64,000 nucleotides of DNA, taken from positions 1,116,001 to 1,180,000 of the forward strand of contig NZ_WWGH01000001.1 of assembly GCF_009865135.1 (NCBI RefSeq), read 5' to 3'. Numbering within the stretch: position 1 is the first letter of the stretch; each line of letters begins with the position of its first letter. Made by a program: the position numbers and the translations under genes. The DNA is from Streptomyces sp. SID8374 (GTDB taxonomy: Bacteria > Actinomycetota > Actinomycetes > Streptomycetales > Streptomycetaceae). Of the stretch, positions 17,250 to 25,469 are shown piece after piece. The notes beneath the pieces were generated by a model. That model saw nothing but the letters and a program-made list of their open reading frames with translations. It was not told the origin of the DNA and searched no databases.

Positions 17250-20200
17250 CCCGCGCTCCCCTGCGACTGGTGCCACAACTTCCTTCCGGTGGGCGTCCCT
17301 TCGCCGGGTGGCTGGAGGTCGGCCCAGGGGTTCATCTCGTAACCGGTCTCCATCCGTATACGACGGCCGGGGCCGGGCGTCTCCTCATCCGTGCCCTTCT
17401 CCGGCTCCCCCTCCTCTTCCGCCAGCCGCGCCGCCACCGCGTCGAGTCCTCCGGTACGGCGCAGTTCGGCCAGTTCGGCGAGGTTCCAGGCCGCCTCGCC
17501 CACCACGCTCAGGCTGCGCGCGCCGCGCCGCTGCACCACTCCGCGTACCAGCAGCAGCCAGGAGTGGAAGACGGTGTGCGCGCAGGCGGCGTGGCTGTCC
17601 TCGAAGAACGCCAGGTCGGCCAGGCCGCTGCCGTCGTCCAGGGTGGTGAAGACGACCCGGCGGCCGGAGCGGATCGGCGGCGTCTGGGTGGCCACCTTGG
17701 CCCCGGCGACCAGCACGGTCTCGCCGTGCCGCGCCTCACGCAGCCGCTTGGCGGAGACCACGCCCAGCTCGTCCAGGAACGCCCGGTGGTCCCCCATCAG
17801 ATGGCGGGAGACATCCATGCTCAGCACCCCGAGCTCGGCGCTCAGCCGCTCCGCCTCGTTGAGATCGGGCAGCCCGATGGAGCCCGTGCGGTGGCCGCCG
17901 CCCAGCGGGAGCTGGGCTTCCCGGGCGCCGGAACCGGAACCTGAACCGGAGCGGGAGCCGGAGCCCGAGCGGGCGCCTCGGTGGGCACGGTGGGCACGGT
18001 GCAGCTCGGAGAGGTGCAGCAGCAGATCGCGGCGGTTGGCGCCGAAGGCGTCCAACGCGCCGACCTGCGCGAGCCGTTCGGCGACCGGACGGCCCGGGCG
18101 GGCCCGCTGCCAGAAGTCCAGCAGCGAGGTGTACGGCTGCCCCTCCTCGATCCGGGCGGCCTCGGCCTCGCTGATGCCGTGGACGTCGGAGAGCGCGAGC
18201 CGCAGCCCCCAGGAATCCACCTCATCAGACACCAGTTCGATTCGGTGAGCGACCGCCGACCGGTTCACATCCAGCGGCAGCACCGGCACCCCGCGCCGCC
18301 GGGCGTCCGCGAGCAGCAGCCGCTTCGGGTACATCCCGGGGTCATGGGTGAGCAGACCGGCGTAGAAGGCGGCCGGGTGGTGCGCCTTGAGCCAGGCCGA
18401 CTGGTACGTCGGTACGGCGAACGCGACGGCGTGCGCCTTGCAGAAGCCGTAGCTGCCGAACGCCTCGATGATCTTCCAGGTACGGGCGATCACCTCGGGG
18501 TCGTATCCCCGGGCCTCCGCATGCCGCGCGAACCAGACCTTGATCAGCCCCGGCGACTCGGGGTGGGAGAGCCCGCGCCGCACCCGGTCGGCCTCGCCCC
18601 GGCCGCAGCCGGTCATGATGTCGACGATCTCGATGATCTGCTCGTGGAAGACGACCACGCCGTAGGTGCCGCTCAGCGGTTCTTCCAGGTCAGGGTGGGG
18701 GTAGCGGACCGGGGCTCGGCCGTGCCGGGCCTCGATGAACGGCCGCACCATGTCGGCGGCGACCGGCCCCGGCCGGAACAGCGAGATGTCGACGACCAGG
18801 TCGTGGAAGGTGGCGGGCTGGAGCCTGGAGACCAGGTCGCGCTGGCCGGGCGACTCGATCTGGAAGCAGCCCAGGGTCTCGGCGGTGCGGATCAGCCGGT
18901 ACGTCTCCGGGTCGCCCGGCGGCACGGCGTCCAGGTCCACCTCCGTGCCCGAGGCGCGCTTCACCTCGGCGACGGCGTGCGCCATCGCCGACTGCATCCG
19001 TACGCCCAGCACATCGAGTTTGAGCAGCCCGAGGTCCTCCACGTCCTCCTTGTCGAACTGGGACATCGGGAAGCCCTCGCCGCTGGTGGGCATCACCGGC
19101 GTACGGCGCATCAGCCCGGCGTCCGAGAGCAGCACCCCGCACGGGTGCATGGCGACGCCGCGCGGCAGCGCGTCCAGCCCCTCCACCAGCTCCCAGAGCC
19201 GCCCGTACTTCTCCTGGTTCCGCGCGACCTCCTTCAGCTCGGGCAGCTCCTCCATCGCGGCGCGGGCGTCGCGGGCCCGGATGTGCGGGAACGCCTTGGC
19301 GAGCCGGTCGGTCTCGGCCGGGTCCATGGAGAGCGCGGCGCCGACGTCGCGGATGGCGTGGCGCACCCGGTAGGTCTCGGGCATGGCGACGGTGGCGACG
19401 CGTTCGGGTCCGAAGCGTTCGATGATCCGGCGGTAGACGTCGAGGCGGCGGGCCGATTCGACGTCGATGTCGATGTCGGGCAGGACGAAGCGGCGCTTGG
19501 AGAGGAAGCGCTCCATGAGCAGCCCGTGCTCCACCGGGTCGGCGTGGGCGATGCCGAGGAGGTGGTTGACCAGGGAGCCCGCGCCCGAGCCGCGCGCGGT
19601 GACCCGGATGCCCATCTCCCGTACGTCGTCGACGACCTGGGCCACGGTCAGGAAGTACGAGGCGAAGCCGTGGTGGGCGATGATGTCCAGCTCCTCGTGC
19701 ATCCGGTCCCAGTACGCGCGGTCGCGGTCGTGGCCGCGCAGCACCATCCCGGCAGCGGCCCGGGAGGCGAGCACCCGCTGGGCGGTACGCCGGCCGGCGC
19801 CGACCAGGTGCGGCTCGGGGAAGTGGATGCCGTTCAGTCCGAGGTCGGCGGCGGGGTCCACCCGGCAGGCGTCGGCGGTGTGCCGGGTCTCCGCCAGCAG
19901 CCGGGCCGCCGCGCTCTGCCCGAGCCCGGCGGCGGAGGCGATCCGCCCGGCGGCCTCCCGCATCGCGTCCTCACCCTTGAGCCAGCGCTCACCGCTGTCC
20001 AGGGGCGAGCGGCGCGGGTCGACGGGGACGAGCCTGCGGGCGGAGTCGAGTACGTCGGCGAGGGGGCCCTGCCCCGGGTCGGCGTACCGGACGGCGTTGG
20101 TCAGCACGGCCCGTACGCCCTGGTCGGCGGCGAAGCCGAGGGTACGGGCGGCCAGCCGCAGCGATCCGGCCCCGGCGCCCGGGCGGCCGTGGTCGACGGC

Positions 20201-20794
20201 TTCGAGGCGGAGGTCGTCGCCGTACATCTTCCGCCAGGGCGCGAGCAGCGCGGCGGCCCGGTCGGGGCGGCCCGCGGCGAGCGCCCGGCCCACCTCGGAG
20301 GCGGGCCCGAGCAGCACGGTCAGCCCGTCGGCGGGCAGCGCTTCCCGGCCGACCAGGGGCGGTCCGGTGACGTCCGGCGGCCCGGACCCGTCCAGCGGCC
20401 GGGAGCCGGTGCCCCGGGTGTGGGCGGCGGTGACCAGGCGGCACAGCTCGGCCCAGCCGTGTGCGCCGTCCCGGGCGAGGAAGGTGGCCCGGGGTGCGGA
20501 TTCATCGACAAAGGCACCGCCCCGCGCGGGGGTGCGCGGGCGCACAGCAGCCCGCCCCTCCCCATCCGCGTACGGAGCCACCGCGAGGTCCACCCCGAAG
20601 ACCGGCCGGACCTCGACACCCTCCTCCTGGCACGCCTTGGCGAACCGGACCGCCCCCGCGAGGGTGTCGCGGTCGGTCAGCGCGAGGGCGCCCATCCCCC
20701 GCTCGGCGGCGCGCCGGGCGAGCTGCTCGGGGTGCGAGGCCCCGTACCGCAGGGAGAACCCCGAGGCGGTATGGAGATGCGTGAAACCGGACAT
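17246..20794 (-). CDS. dnaE2: Error-prone DNA polymerase III alpha subunit DnaE2
   Basis: An 1182-aa C-family polymerase. The PHP domain starts at HLHTASGFSLRYGASHPEQL; the palm carries the catalytic aspartates in LPDIDIDVES and the downstream TARGSGAGSLVNHLLG; helix-hairpin-helix and OB-fold regions follow, and no tau-binding tail is present, separating it from replicative DnaE1. DnaE2 copies damaged DNA during the SOS response. A Ser-Gly-Arg-rich linker ends in QLPLGG at residues 961-966, a clamp-binding-like motif. The start at 20794 has AGGAGGT upstream; the longer open frame does not. A LexA-like box lies 71 bases upstream, and imuB follows with an ATGA overlap. Confidence 0.95.
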   Translation of the reverse strand: MSGFTHLHTASGFSLRYGASHPEQLARRAAERGMGALALTDRDTLAGAVRFAKACQEEGVEVRPVFGVDLAVAPYADGEGRAAVRPRTPARGGAFVDESAPRATFLARDGAHGWAELCRLVTAAHTRGTGSRPLDGSGPPDVTGPPLVGREALPADGLTVLLGPASEVGRALAAGRPDRAAALLAPWRKMYGDDLRLEAVDHGRPGAGAGSLRLAARTLGFAADQGVRAVLTNAVRYADPGQGPLADVLDSARRLVPVDPRRSPLDSGERWLKGEDAMREAAGRIASAAGLGQSAAARLLAETRHTADACRVDPAADLGLNGIHFPEPHLVGAGRRTAQRVLASRAAAGMVLRGHDRDRAYWDRMHEELDIIAHHGFASYFLTVAQVVDDVREMGIRVTARGSGAGSLVNHLLGIAHADPVEHGLLMERFLSKRRFVLPDIDIDVESARRLDVYRRIIERFGPERVATVAMPETYRVRHAIRDVGAALSMDPAETDRLAKAFPHIRARDARAAMEELPELKEVARNQEKYGRLWELVEGLDALPRGVAMHPCGVLLSDAGLMRRTPVMPTSGEGFPMSQFDKEDVEDLGLLKLDVLGVRMQSAMAHAVAEVKRASGTEVDLDAVPPGDPETYRLIRTAETLGCFQIESPGQRDLVSRLQPATFHDLVVDISLFRPGPVAADMVRPFIEARHGRAPVRYPHPDLEEPLSGTYGVVVFHEQIIEIVDIMTGCGRGEADRVRRGLSHPESPGLIKVWFARHAEARGYDPEVIARTWKIIEAFGSYGFCKAHAVAFAVPTYQSAWLKAHHPAAFYAGLLTHDPGMYPKRLLLADARRRGVPVLPLDVNRSAVAHRIELVSDEVDSWGLRLALSDVHGISEAEAARIEEGQPYTSLLDFWQRARPGRPVAERLAQVGALDAFGANRRDLLLHLSELHRAHRAHRGARSGSGSRSGSGSGSGAREAQLPLGGGHRTGSIGLPDLNEAERLSAELGVLSMDVSRHLMGDHRAFLDELGVVSAKRLREARHGETVLVAGAKVATQTPPIRSGRRVVFTTLDDGSGLADLAFFEDSHAACAHTVFHSWLLLVRGVVQRRGARSLSVVGEAAWNLAELAELRRTGGLDAVAARLAEEEGEPEKGTDEETPGPGRRIRMETGYEMNPWADLQPPGEGTPTGRKLWHQSQGSAG

Positions 20795-20864
20795 CCGCAC
20801 CTCCTGAACCGTTCCGATCGTTCCGTCACTCACCACCCCCCTGTTCTCCACCATAGACCAGCTT

Positions 20865-20878
20865 CGAACATTCGTACG
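20865..20878. promoter_or_regulatory. LexA/SOS box upstream of dnaE2
   Basis: CGAACATTCGTACG matches the actinobacterial LexA operator CGAAC-N4-GTTCG with one mismatch. It lies 71 bases upstream of dnaE2 in the divergent gap shared with the membrane protein gene at 20981. Confidence 0.75.
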
Positions 20879-20980
20879 ATATCCAGAGTGCGGGGCATAT
20901 CACCGACCGGCGGCGGGCCCACTACGCCGTTCGGCCCCGCCCCGCCTGCACGAACACCGTCCCGCCCGGACGGTGGGGGC

Positions 20981-22054
20981 ATGACTTTCGTCGACGAGGT
21001 GAAGAACGCCGTCACTCCACGGGCCGCCCTGCTCGTCATCGGCGTACTCGGACTCCAGCTGCTGTTCATCGCCTCCTACGTCGGCGCGCTGCACAAGCCG
21101 AAGCCGACGGACGTGGCCTTCGGGGTGGTGGCCCCGCAGCAGATGTCCCAGCAGCTCGTCAGCCGACTCGACGGACTTCCCGGCGGGCCGCTGGACCCCC
21201 GCACGGTGAGCAGCGAGGCCGAGGCGCGCGAGCAGATCATGAACCGTGACATCGACGGCGCCCTGATCGTCTCGCCGGAGGGCCGGACCGACACCCTGCT
21301 GGTGGCCTCCGGCGGCGGGACCGTCCTGTCCAGCGCCCTGGAGCGGATCCTCACCCAGGTCGAGGGCTCCCAGCAGCGGACCGTACGGACCGTGGACGTG
21401 GCGCCGGCCTCCGCCGACGACTTCGACGGGCTGTCGTCCTTCTACCTGGTGGTCGGCTGGTGCGTGGGCGGCTACCTCTGCGCCTCGATCCTGGCGATCA
21501 GCGCCGGCACCAAGCCCGCCAACCGGCAGCGCGCGCTGATCCGGACCTTGGTGATGGCGGTGTACGCGATCGCGGGCGGCATCGGCGGCGCGATCATCAT
21601 CGGCCCGATCCTCGGCGCGCTGCCGGGCAGCGTCTGGGGCCTGGCCGGTCTCGGGGCGCTGGTCGTCTTCTCGGTCGGCATGATCACGCTCGCGCTGGAG
21701 GCCCTCACCGGCATCGTCGGCATCGGCCTGGCCGTCCTGATCATCGTCATCGCGGGCAACCCGAGCGCGGGCGGCGCCTTCCCGCTCCCGATGCTCCCGG
21801 ACTTCTGGCGGGCGATCGGCCCGGCCCTCCCGCCGGGCGCGGGCACCTGGGTGGCCCGTTCGATCGCCTACTTCCGGGGCAACGCGGCCACCGGCCCACT
21901 GCTGGTGCTCTCCGCCTGGGCGGTCGTGGGCACGGCGCTGACCCTGCTGCTGTCGATGCGGCACCGGGGACATGCCACGGAAGCCGACGCGGCCGACACC
22001 CCTGCCACGGCCGCCGGTCCGGCACCGGGCACCGGCGGGTCGACGGCGGTCTGA
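20981..22054 (+). CDS. Multi-pass membrane protein, YhgE/ABC-2-type permease-like
   Basis: A 357-aa integral membrane protein. One helix near the N-terminus (ALLVIGVLGLQLLFIASYV) is followed by about 110 aa of extracytoplasmic domain and then five or six helices (LVVGWCVGGYLCASILAI, VMAVYAIAGGIGGAIIIG, VWGLAGLGALVVFSVG, IVGIGLAVLIIVIAG, LLVLSAWAVVGTALTLL). This is the layout of YhgE/Pip and DUF3533 proteins, distant relatives of ABC-2 permeases. The ATG follows GGTGGGGG; the much longer open frame upstream is antisense to dnaE2. It is divergent from dnaE2 and shares the gap with the SOS box, so damage regulation is possible but unproven. Confidence 0.8.
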   Translation: MTFVDEVKNAVTPRAALLVIGVLGLQLLFIASYVGALHKPKPTDVAFGVVAPQQMSQQLVSRLDGLPGGPLDPRTVSSEAEAREQIMNRDIDGALIVSPEGRTDTLLVASGGGTVLSSALERILTQVEGSQQRTVRTVDVAPASADDFDGLSSFYLVVGWCVGGYLCASILAISAGTKPANRQRALIRTLVMAVYAIAGGIGGAIIIGPILGALPGSVWGLAGLGALVVFSVGMITLALEALTGIVGIGLAVLIIVIAGNPSAGGAFPLPMLPDFWRAIGPALPPGAGTWVARSIAYFRGNAATGPLLVLSAWAVVGTALTLLLSMRHRGHATEADAADTPATAAGPAPGTGGSTAV

Positions 22055-22271
22055 GGCCGCTCCTCTCCCCCTTCGCCCGATTCCTCCGTGATGATCCATC
22101 CGTGGGGCCGCCCTGGTGGCGGCCCCGTCCGACGTTCACCCCAATTCCTGATGACAGGTCGGTACAACGGCTAGGCATGACAGGTACATGACGACATCCT
22201 GGAGCGGCCTCGTACCACCCGACGAGGAGCACGGCCAGGTCAACTCCTTCCCACCCCCACGGAGGTCGCTC

Positions 22272-22769
22272 ATGCGTCGTCGATCCATGGCTCCGCTCGC
22301 CGCAGTCGCCCTGTCTCTCCCGCTCGCCCTGATCACCGCCCCGTCCGCCTCGGCCGCCCCCGCCGACAAGCCCCAGGTGCTCAGCTCCTGGACCCAGACG
22401 AGCGCCTCCAGCTACAACTCCTGGAACGCGGCCCGCAACAACCGGGGCGCCTGGTCCGCGTACGGCTTCGACTGGTCGACGGATTACTGCAGCAGCTCCC
22501 CCGACAACCCCTTCGGCTTCCCCTTCCAGACCGCCTGCGCCCGCCACGACTTCGGCTACCGGAACTACAAGGCCGCCGGTACGTTCTCCGCCAACAAGGC
22601 CCGCATCGACTCCGCCTTCTACGAGGACCTCAAGCGCGTGTGCGCCGCCTACTCCGGAGCCAAGCGGACCTCGTGCAACAGCACCGCCTGGACGTATTAC
22701 CAGGCCGTGAACATCTTCGGCATCGCCCCGGCCAAGGCGGACTCGGGCAGCCTGGCCAAGGCCGCCTGA
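22272..22769 (+). CDS. Secreted prokaryotic phospholipase A2
   Basis: A 165-aa precursor. The signal peptide ends SASA at residue 28. The mature enzyme is about 137 aa, close to the S. violaceoruber enzyme. CARHDFGYRNY contains the catalytic pair His92-Asp93, and the preceding TDYC segment supplies the calcium ligand Asp71. Four cysteines (73, 89 and two in KRVCAAYSGAKRTSC) give the expected two disulfides. It releases the sn-2 fatty acid of phospholipids outside the cell. The ATG at 22272 has GGAGG six bases upstream. It is single and followed by a strong terminator. Confidence 0.95.
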   Translation: MRRRSMAPLAAVALSLPLALITAPSASAAPADKPQVLSSWTQTSASSYNSWNAARNNRGAWSAYGFDWSTDYCSSSPDNPFGFPFQTACARHDFGYRNYKAAGTFSANKARIDSAFYEDLKRVCAAYSGAKRTSCNSTAWTYYQAVNIFGIAPAKADSGSLAKAA

Positions 22770-22808
22770 CCCGGGCCGCCCATGGGATGACCACAGGCTG
22801 ACCACGGG

Positions 22809-22836
22809 AAAGGCCCCCGGCGGACCGGGGGCCTTT
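22809..22836. terminator. Bidirectional terminator, phospholipase/protease
   Basis: A 12-bp perfect stem AAAGGCCCCCGG with CCGGGGGCCTTT and a CGGA tetraloop, flanked by A and T on each side, between convergent genes. This is the most canonical intrinsic terminator in the window. Confidence 0.92.
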
Positions 22837-22862
22837 CCTTTCTGCCGTGGTGCGGTGTTACG

Positions 22863-23948
22863 TCAGCCGATCTCGGCACCGTAGGCGGCGAGCGCCTCGG
22901 GGACCGGCTGGAAGAACGTCGTACCGCCCGAGGAGCAGTCGCCGCTGCCGCCCGAGGTCAGGCCGAGCGCGGTGCTGCCCGCGAAGAGGGCGCCACCGCT
23001 GTCGCCAGGTTCGGCGCAGACCGTCGTCTGGATGAGGCCGTTGACGATGTCGCCGTTGCCGTAGTTGACCGTGGCGTCCAGCGCGGTGACCTCACCGGTG
23101 TGCACCTGGGTGGTGGAGCCGCTGCGGGTGACCTGCTGGCCGACCGTCGCGTCGCCCGCCTGGGTGATCTCCTGGGTGGAGCCGTCGTAGAGGTTGACCT
23201 CGCTCGGATGCTCGACGTCCGAGGTGTACTTGACCAGGCCGTAGTCGTTCTCCGGGAAGCTGGAGCCCTCGTTCGCCCCGATCTCCGAGCCGCCCTGGGT
23301 GTCCGACCAGCTGGTGACCGACTCGGTGCAGTGGCCGGCGGTCAGGAAGTACGGCTCGCCGTCCTTGACCACGTTGAAGCCGAGCGAGCAGCGGGAGCCG
23401 GAGCCCCAGATCGCGTCGCCGCCCGCGATCAGCGGCTTGAACTCGCCCTCGGTCTTGTTCAGTTCGGCCTTGCCGCCGAGCCCTTCGACCACGGCCGAGA
23501 GCTTCTTCCAGGCCGCGCCGTCGACCGTGCGGTCGGCGGTGACGAGGACCTTGTTGCTCACCGGGTCGACGGCCCAGGAGGTGCCCGGGATCGTCGCCTT
23601 GTCGGTGAGGGTCTGCCGGGCCGACTTCAGCTCGGCGAGGGAGTGCTCCACGACTCTGGCCTTGCCGCCCGCCTGGCGGACCTGCTCGGCGGCGGCCTCG
23701 TCGACGACGTTCACGACGAGGGCCTTCGCCTTGCTGTCGTAGTACGAGCCGGCCGCGTCCGCGCCCAGGTCCCGGTCGAGGGTGGTGGCGAGCTTTCCGG
23801 CCGCGTCCGCGTTGAGCGTCTTGACCGCGAACTGGGGTACTTCGTCACTGGCGTTCGCACTCTGGAACGTGAAACCCGCTACGACCAGGGCGGCCACGGC
23901 CGATCCGGCCACCGTCGCGCGCTTCCTGGATATGCGTCGATGCTTCAA
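22863..23948 (-). CDS. Secreted chymotrypsin-fold serine protease (S1E, streptogrisin family) with prodomain
   Basis: A 361-aa preproprotease. The signal peptide ([22 protein letters not shown]) is followed by an alpha-lytic-type prodomain of about 140 aa and a mature domain starting near IAGGDAIW at residue 174. The triad is His206 (TAGHCT), Asp235 (NDYGLV) and Ser317 (GDSGG). Cysteines 187/207 and 311/338 form the family disulfides. The start is the rare TTG at 23948, placed ideally after AGGAGG; no ATG or GTG fits as well. The prodomain acts as folding chaperone and is cut off outside the cell. Specificity cannot be read with confidence. Confidence 0.9.
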   Translation of the reverse strand: MKHRRISRKRATVAGSAVAALVVAGFTFQSANASDEVPQFAVKTLNADAAGKLATTLDRDLGADAAGSYYDSKAKALVVNVVDEAAAEQVRQAGGKARVVEHSLAELKSARQTLTDKATIPGTSWAVDPVSNKVLVTADRTVDGAAWKKLSAVVEGLGGKAELNKTEGEFKPLIAGGDAIWGSGSRCSLGFNVVKDGEPYFLTAGHCTESVTSWSDTQGGSEIGANEGSSFPENDYGLVKYTSDVEHPSEVNLYDGSTQEITQAGDATVGQQVTRSGSTTQVHTGEVTALDATVNYGNGDIVNGLIQTTVCAEPGDSGGALFAGSTALGLTSGGSGDCSSGGTTFFQPVPEALAAYGAEIG

Positions 23949-24423
23949 CTTCGACCTCCTGTGGGGCCGTGCACGGAACAAGTGGGGTGCTCGTACACGG
24001 AGGATGGGGCGCCCACTATTCCGAGGGGGCCAGTAGCACACAAGGTCGACTTCCAGACGTGCACACGACACCGACGCTTCAGGCGCGCGACGTTCACTTA
24101 CCCGCGGTCATGCCATGTCGGTTCCGTTCGCGAACACCCGGTGCAACCATCGACGGCCCCTGGGTGAGGACTAGTCCTGTCCGGTATTCGCCCCTGCCGG
24201 TCCGGATGTTGTACGCACCCGTCCGGATCGAGACGGAAATCGTCCGCCACAAGCACCTCGGGACCTTCACAGATCCTGCCTCCGGAGGACCGGCGGACGG
24301 CCCGGCCGCACGCCGGTAAAGGAGTCCCCGTAATTGCCCTGATGGGTCATCATCGAGAAGGCGGCAACACGCCGGGGCACACCGTGCCCGGGCCGGCCGG
24401 GTGACCGAGCTGAGGAGGCGCGG
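23949..24423. other. Intergenic region between divergent protease and hydrolase genes
   Basis: 475 bases with no coding signal and locally lower GC, especially 24160-24260. It must contain the promoters for the S1 protease (left) and the alpha/beta hydrolase (right). No repeat or clear -35/-10 pair stood out. Confidence 0.45.
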
Positions 24424-25332
24424 GTGCGCAATCGGGTGCGCGCGGCGGACGGGCGGCATCTGATGGTGGAGCGGCTGGGGGACCCCCGCGGCAGACCGGT
24501 GTTCCTGCTCCACGGGACACCGGGCAGCAGGCTCGGGCCCGCTCCCCGCGGCATGGTCCTCTATCAGCGCCGTACGCAACTGATCACCTACGACCGCCCG
24601 GGGTACGGCGGCAGCGACCGGCAGGAGGGGCGCCGGGTCAGCGATGTCGTCGAGGACGTCCGGGCGATCGCCGACTCGCTGGGGCTGGAGCGGTTCGCCG
24701 TCGTGGGCCGTTCCGGCGGGGCCCCGCACGCGCTGGCCTGCGCGGCGCTGCTGCCCGAGCGGGTCACCCGTACCGCCGCTCTGGTCACCCTGGCCCCCTG
24801 GGGCGCGGCCGGTCTCGACTGGTTCGACGGGATGGCCGCGTCCAACGTGCTCGCGTACTCCACGGCCGCAGCCGATCCGGACTCCCTCGCGGAGTCGTTC
24901 ATCGTCCGCTCGGCGCAGATCCGGCAGGACCCGGTCCGGCTCCTGGACGATCTGCGCCGGGAGCTGACCGACTCCGACCGGATGGTGGTCAACGACGCGG
25001 GGATCCGGTCCATGCTGCTGCGCAACTACAGCGAGGGGCTGCGCACTTCGGCGTACGGCTGGATCGACGACGCGATCGCGTTCTGCAACCCCTGGGGGTT
25101 CGATCCGGCCGGCATCACCGGCCGGGTGCTGCTCTGGCACGGGGTGAAGGACGTGTTCTCGCCGGTGGGCCACTCCCGCTGGCTCGCCGGGCAGATCCCG
25201 GGCGCCACCGCCGTACTGGAACCGGCGGCGGCGCACTTCGACGCGCTCTCCGTACTCCCCCGCATCCTCAACTGGCTGCTGGACGAGCGGGAGCCCCCGG
25301 GCGAGCCGCTGCCCGCCACGGCACCGGGGTGA
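24424..25332 (+). CDS. Alpha/beta-fold hydrolase, cytoplasmic
   Basis: A 302-aa hydrolase without signal peptide. VFLLHGTPGSRLGP forms the oxyanion loop, YDRPGYGGSDR the typical strand-4 region, and VVGRSGGAPHAL the nucleophile elbow with Ser97. LLWHGVKDVFSPVGHSRWLA provides the acid, and AAAHFDAL the catalytic histidine near the C-terminus. The elbow is G-R-S-G-G, a common variant of G-x-S-x-G. The GTG start has AGGAGG at about 10 bases. It ends just before the fxs operon's downstream end, facing it. Substrate unknown; proline iminopeptidase-like and haloalkane-like members share this fold. Confidence 0.85.
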   Translation: MRNRVRAADGRHLMVERLGDPRGRPVFLLHGTPGSRLGPAPRGMVLYQRRTQLITYDRPGYGGSDRQEGRRVSDVVEDVRAIADSLGLERFAVVGRSGGAPHALACAALLPERVTRTAALVTLAPWGAAGLDWFDGMAASNVLAYSTAAADPDSLAESFIVRSAQIRQDPVRLLDDLRRELTDSDRMVVNDAGIRSMLLRNYSEGLRTSAYGWIDDAIAFCNPWGFDPAGITGRVLLWHGVKDVFSPVGHSRWLAGQIPGATAVLEPAAAHFDALSVLPRILNWLLDEREPPGEPLPATAPG

Positions 25333-25390
25333 GCGAACGACCGGGGCGGGCGGAGCAGCCGGGCTGAGCGAACGACCGGAGCAGCCGGGC
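25330..25390. repeat. Imperfect direct repeat after hydrolase gene
   Basis: TGAGCGAACGACCGG occurs at 25330 and again at 25365, each followed by AGCAGCCGGGC. The unit is about 35 bases, the second copy shortened. It lies between the convergent hydrolase and fxsT genes, overlapping the hydrolase stop codon. Confidence 0.6.
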
Positions 25391-25469
25391 CCACCAGTCG
25401 GCCGGGCCCACCGCGGCGCCGGGTGACCCAGCCGGCCGGGCCCGCCTCGACGGCCCCGGTCGCCCGCCC

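Noticed and set aside
17981..20980. Long plus-strand extension upstream of the membrane protein gene at 20981
   Set aside because: It is antisense to dnaE2; the true start at 20981 has its own ribosome binding site and the preceding 1000 residues lack any fold.
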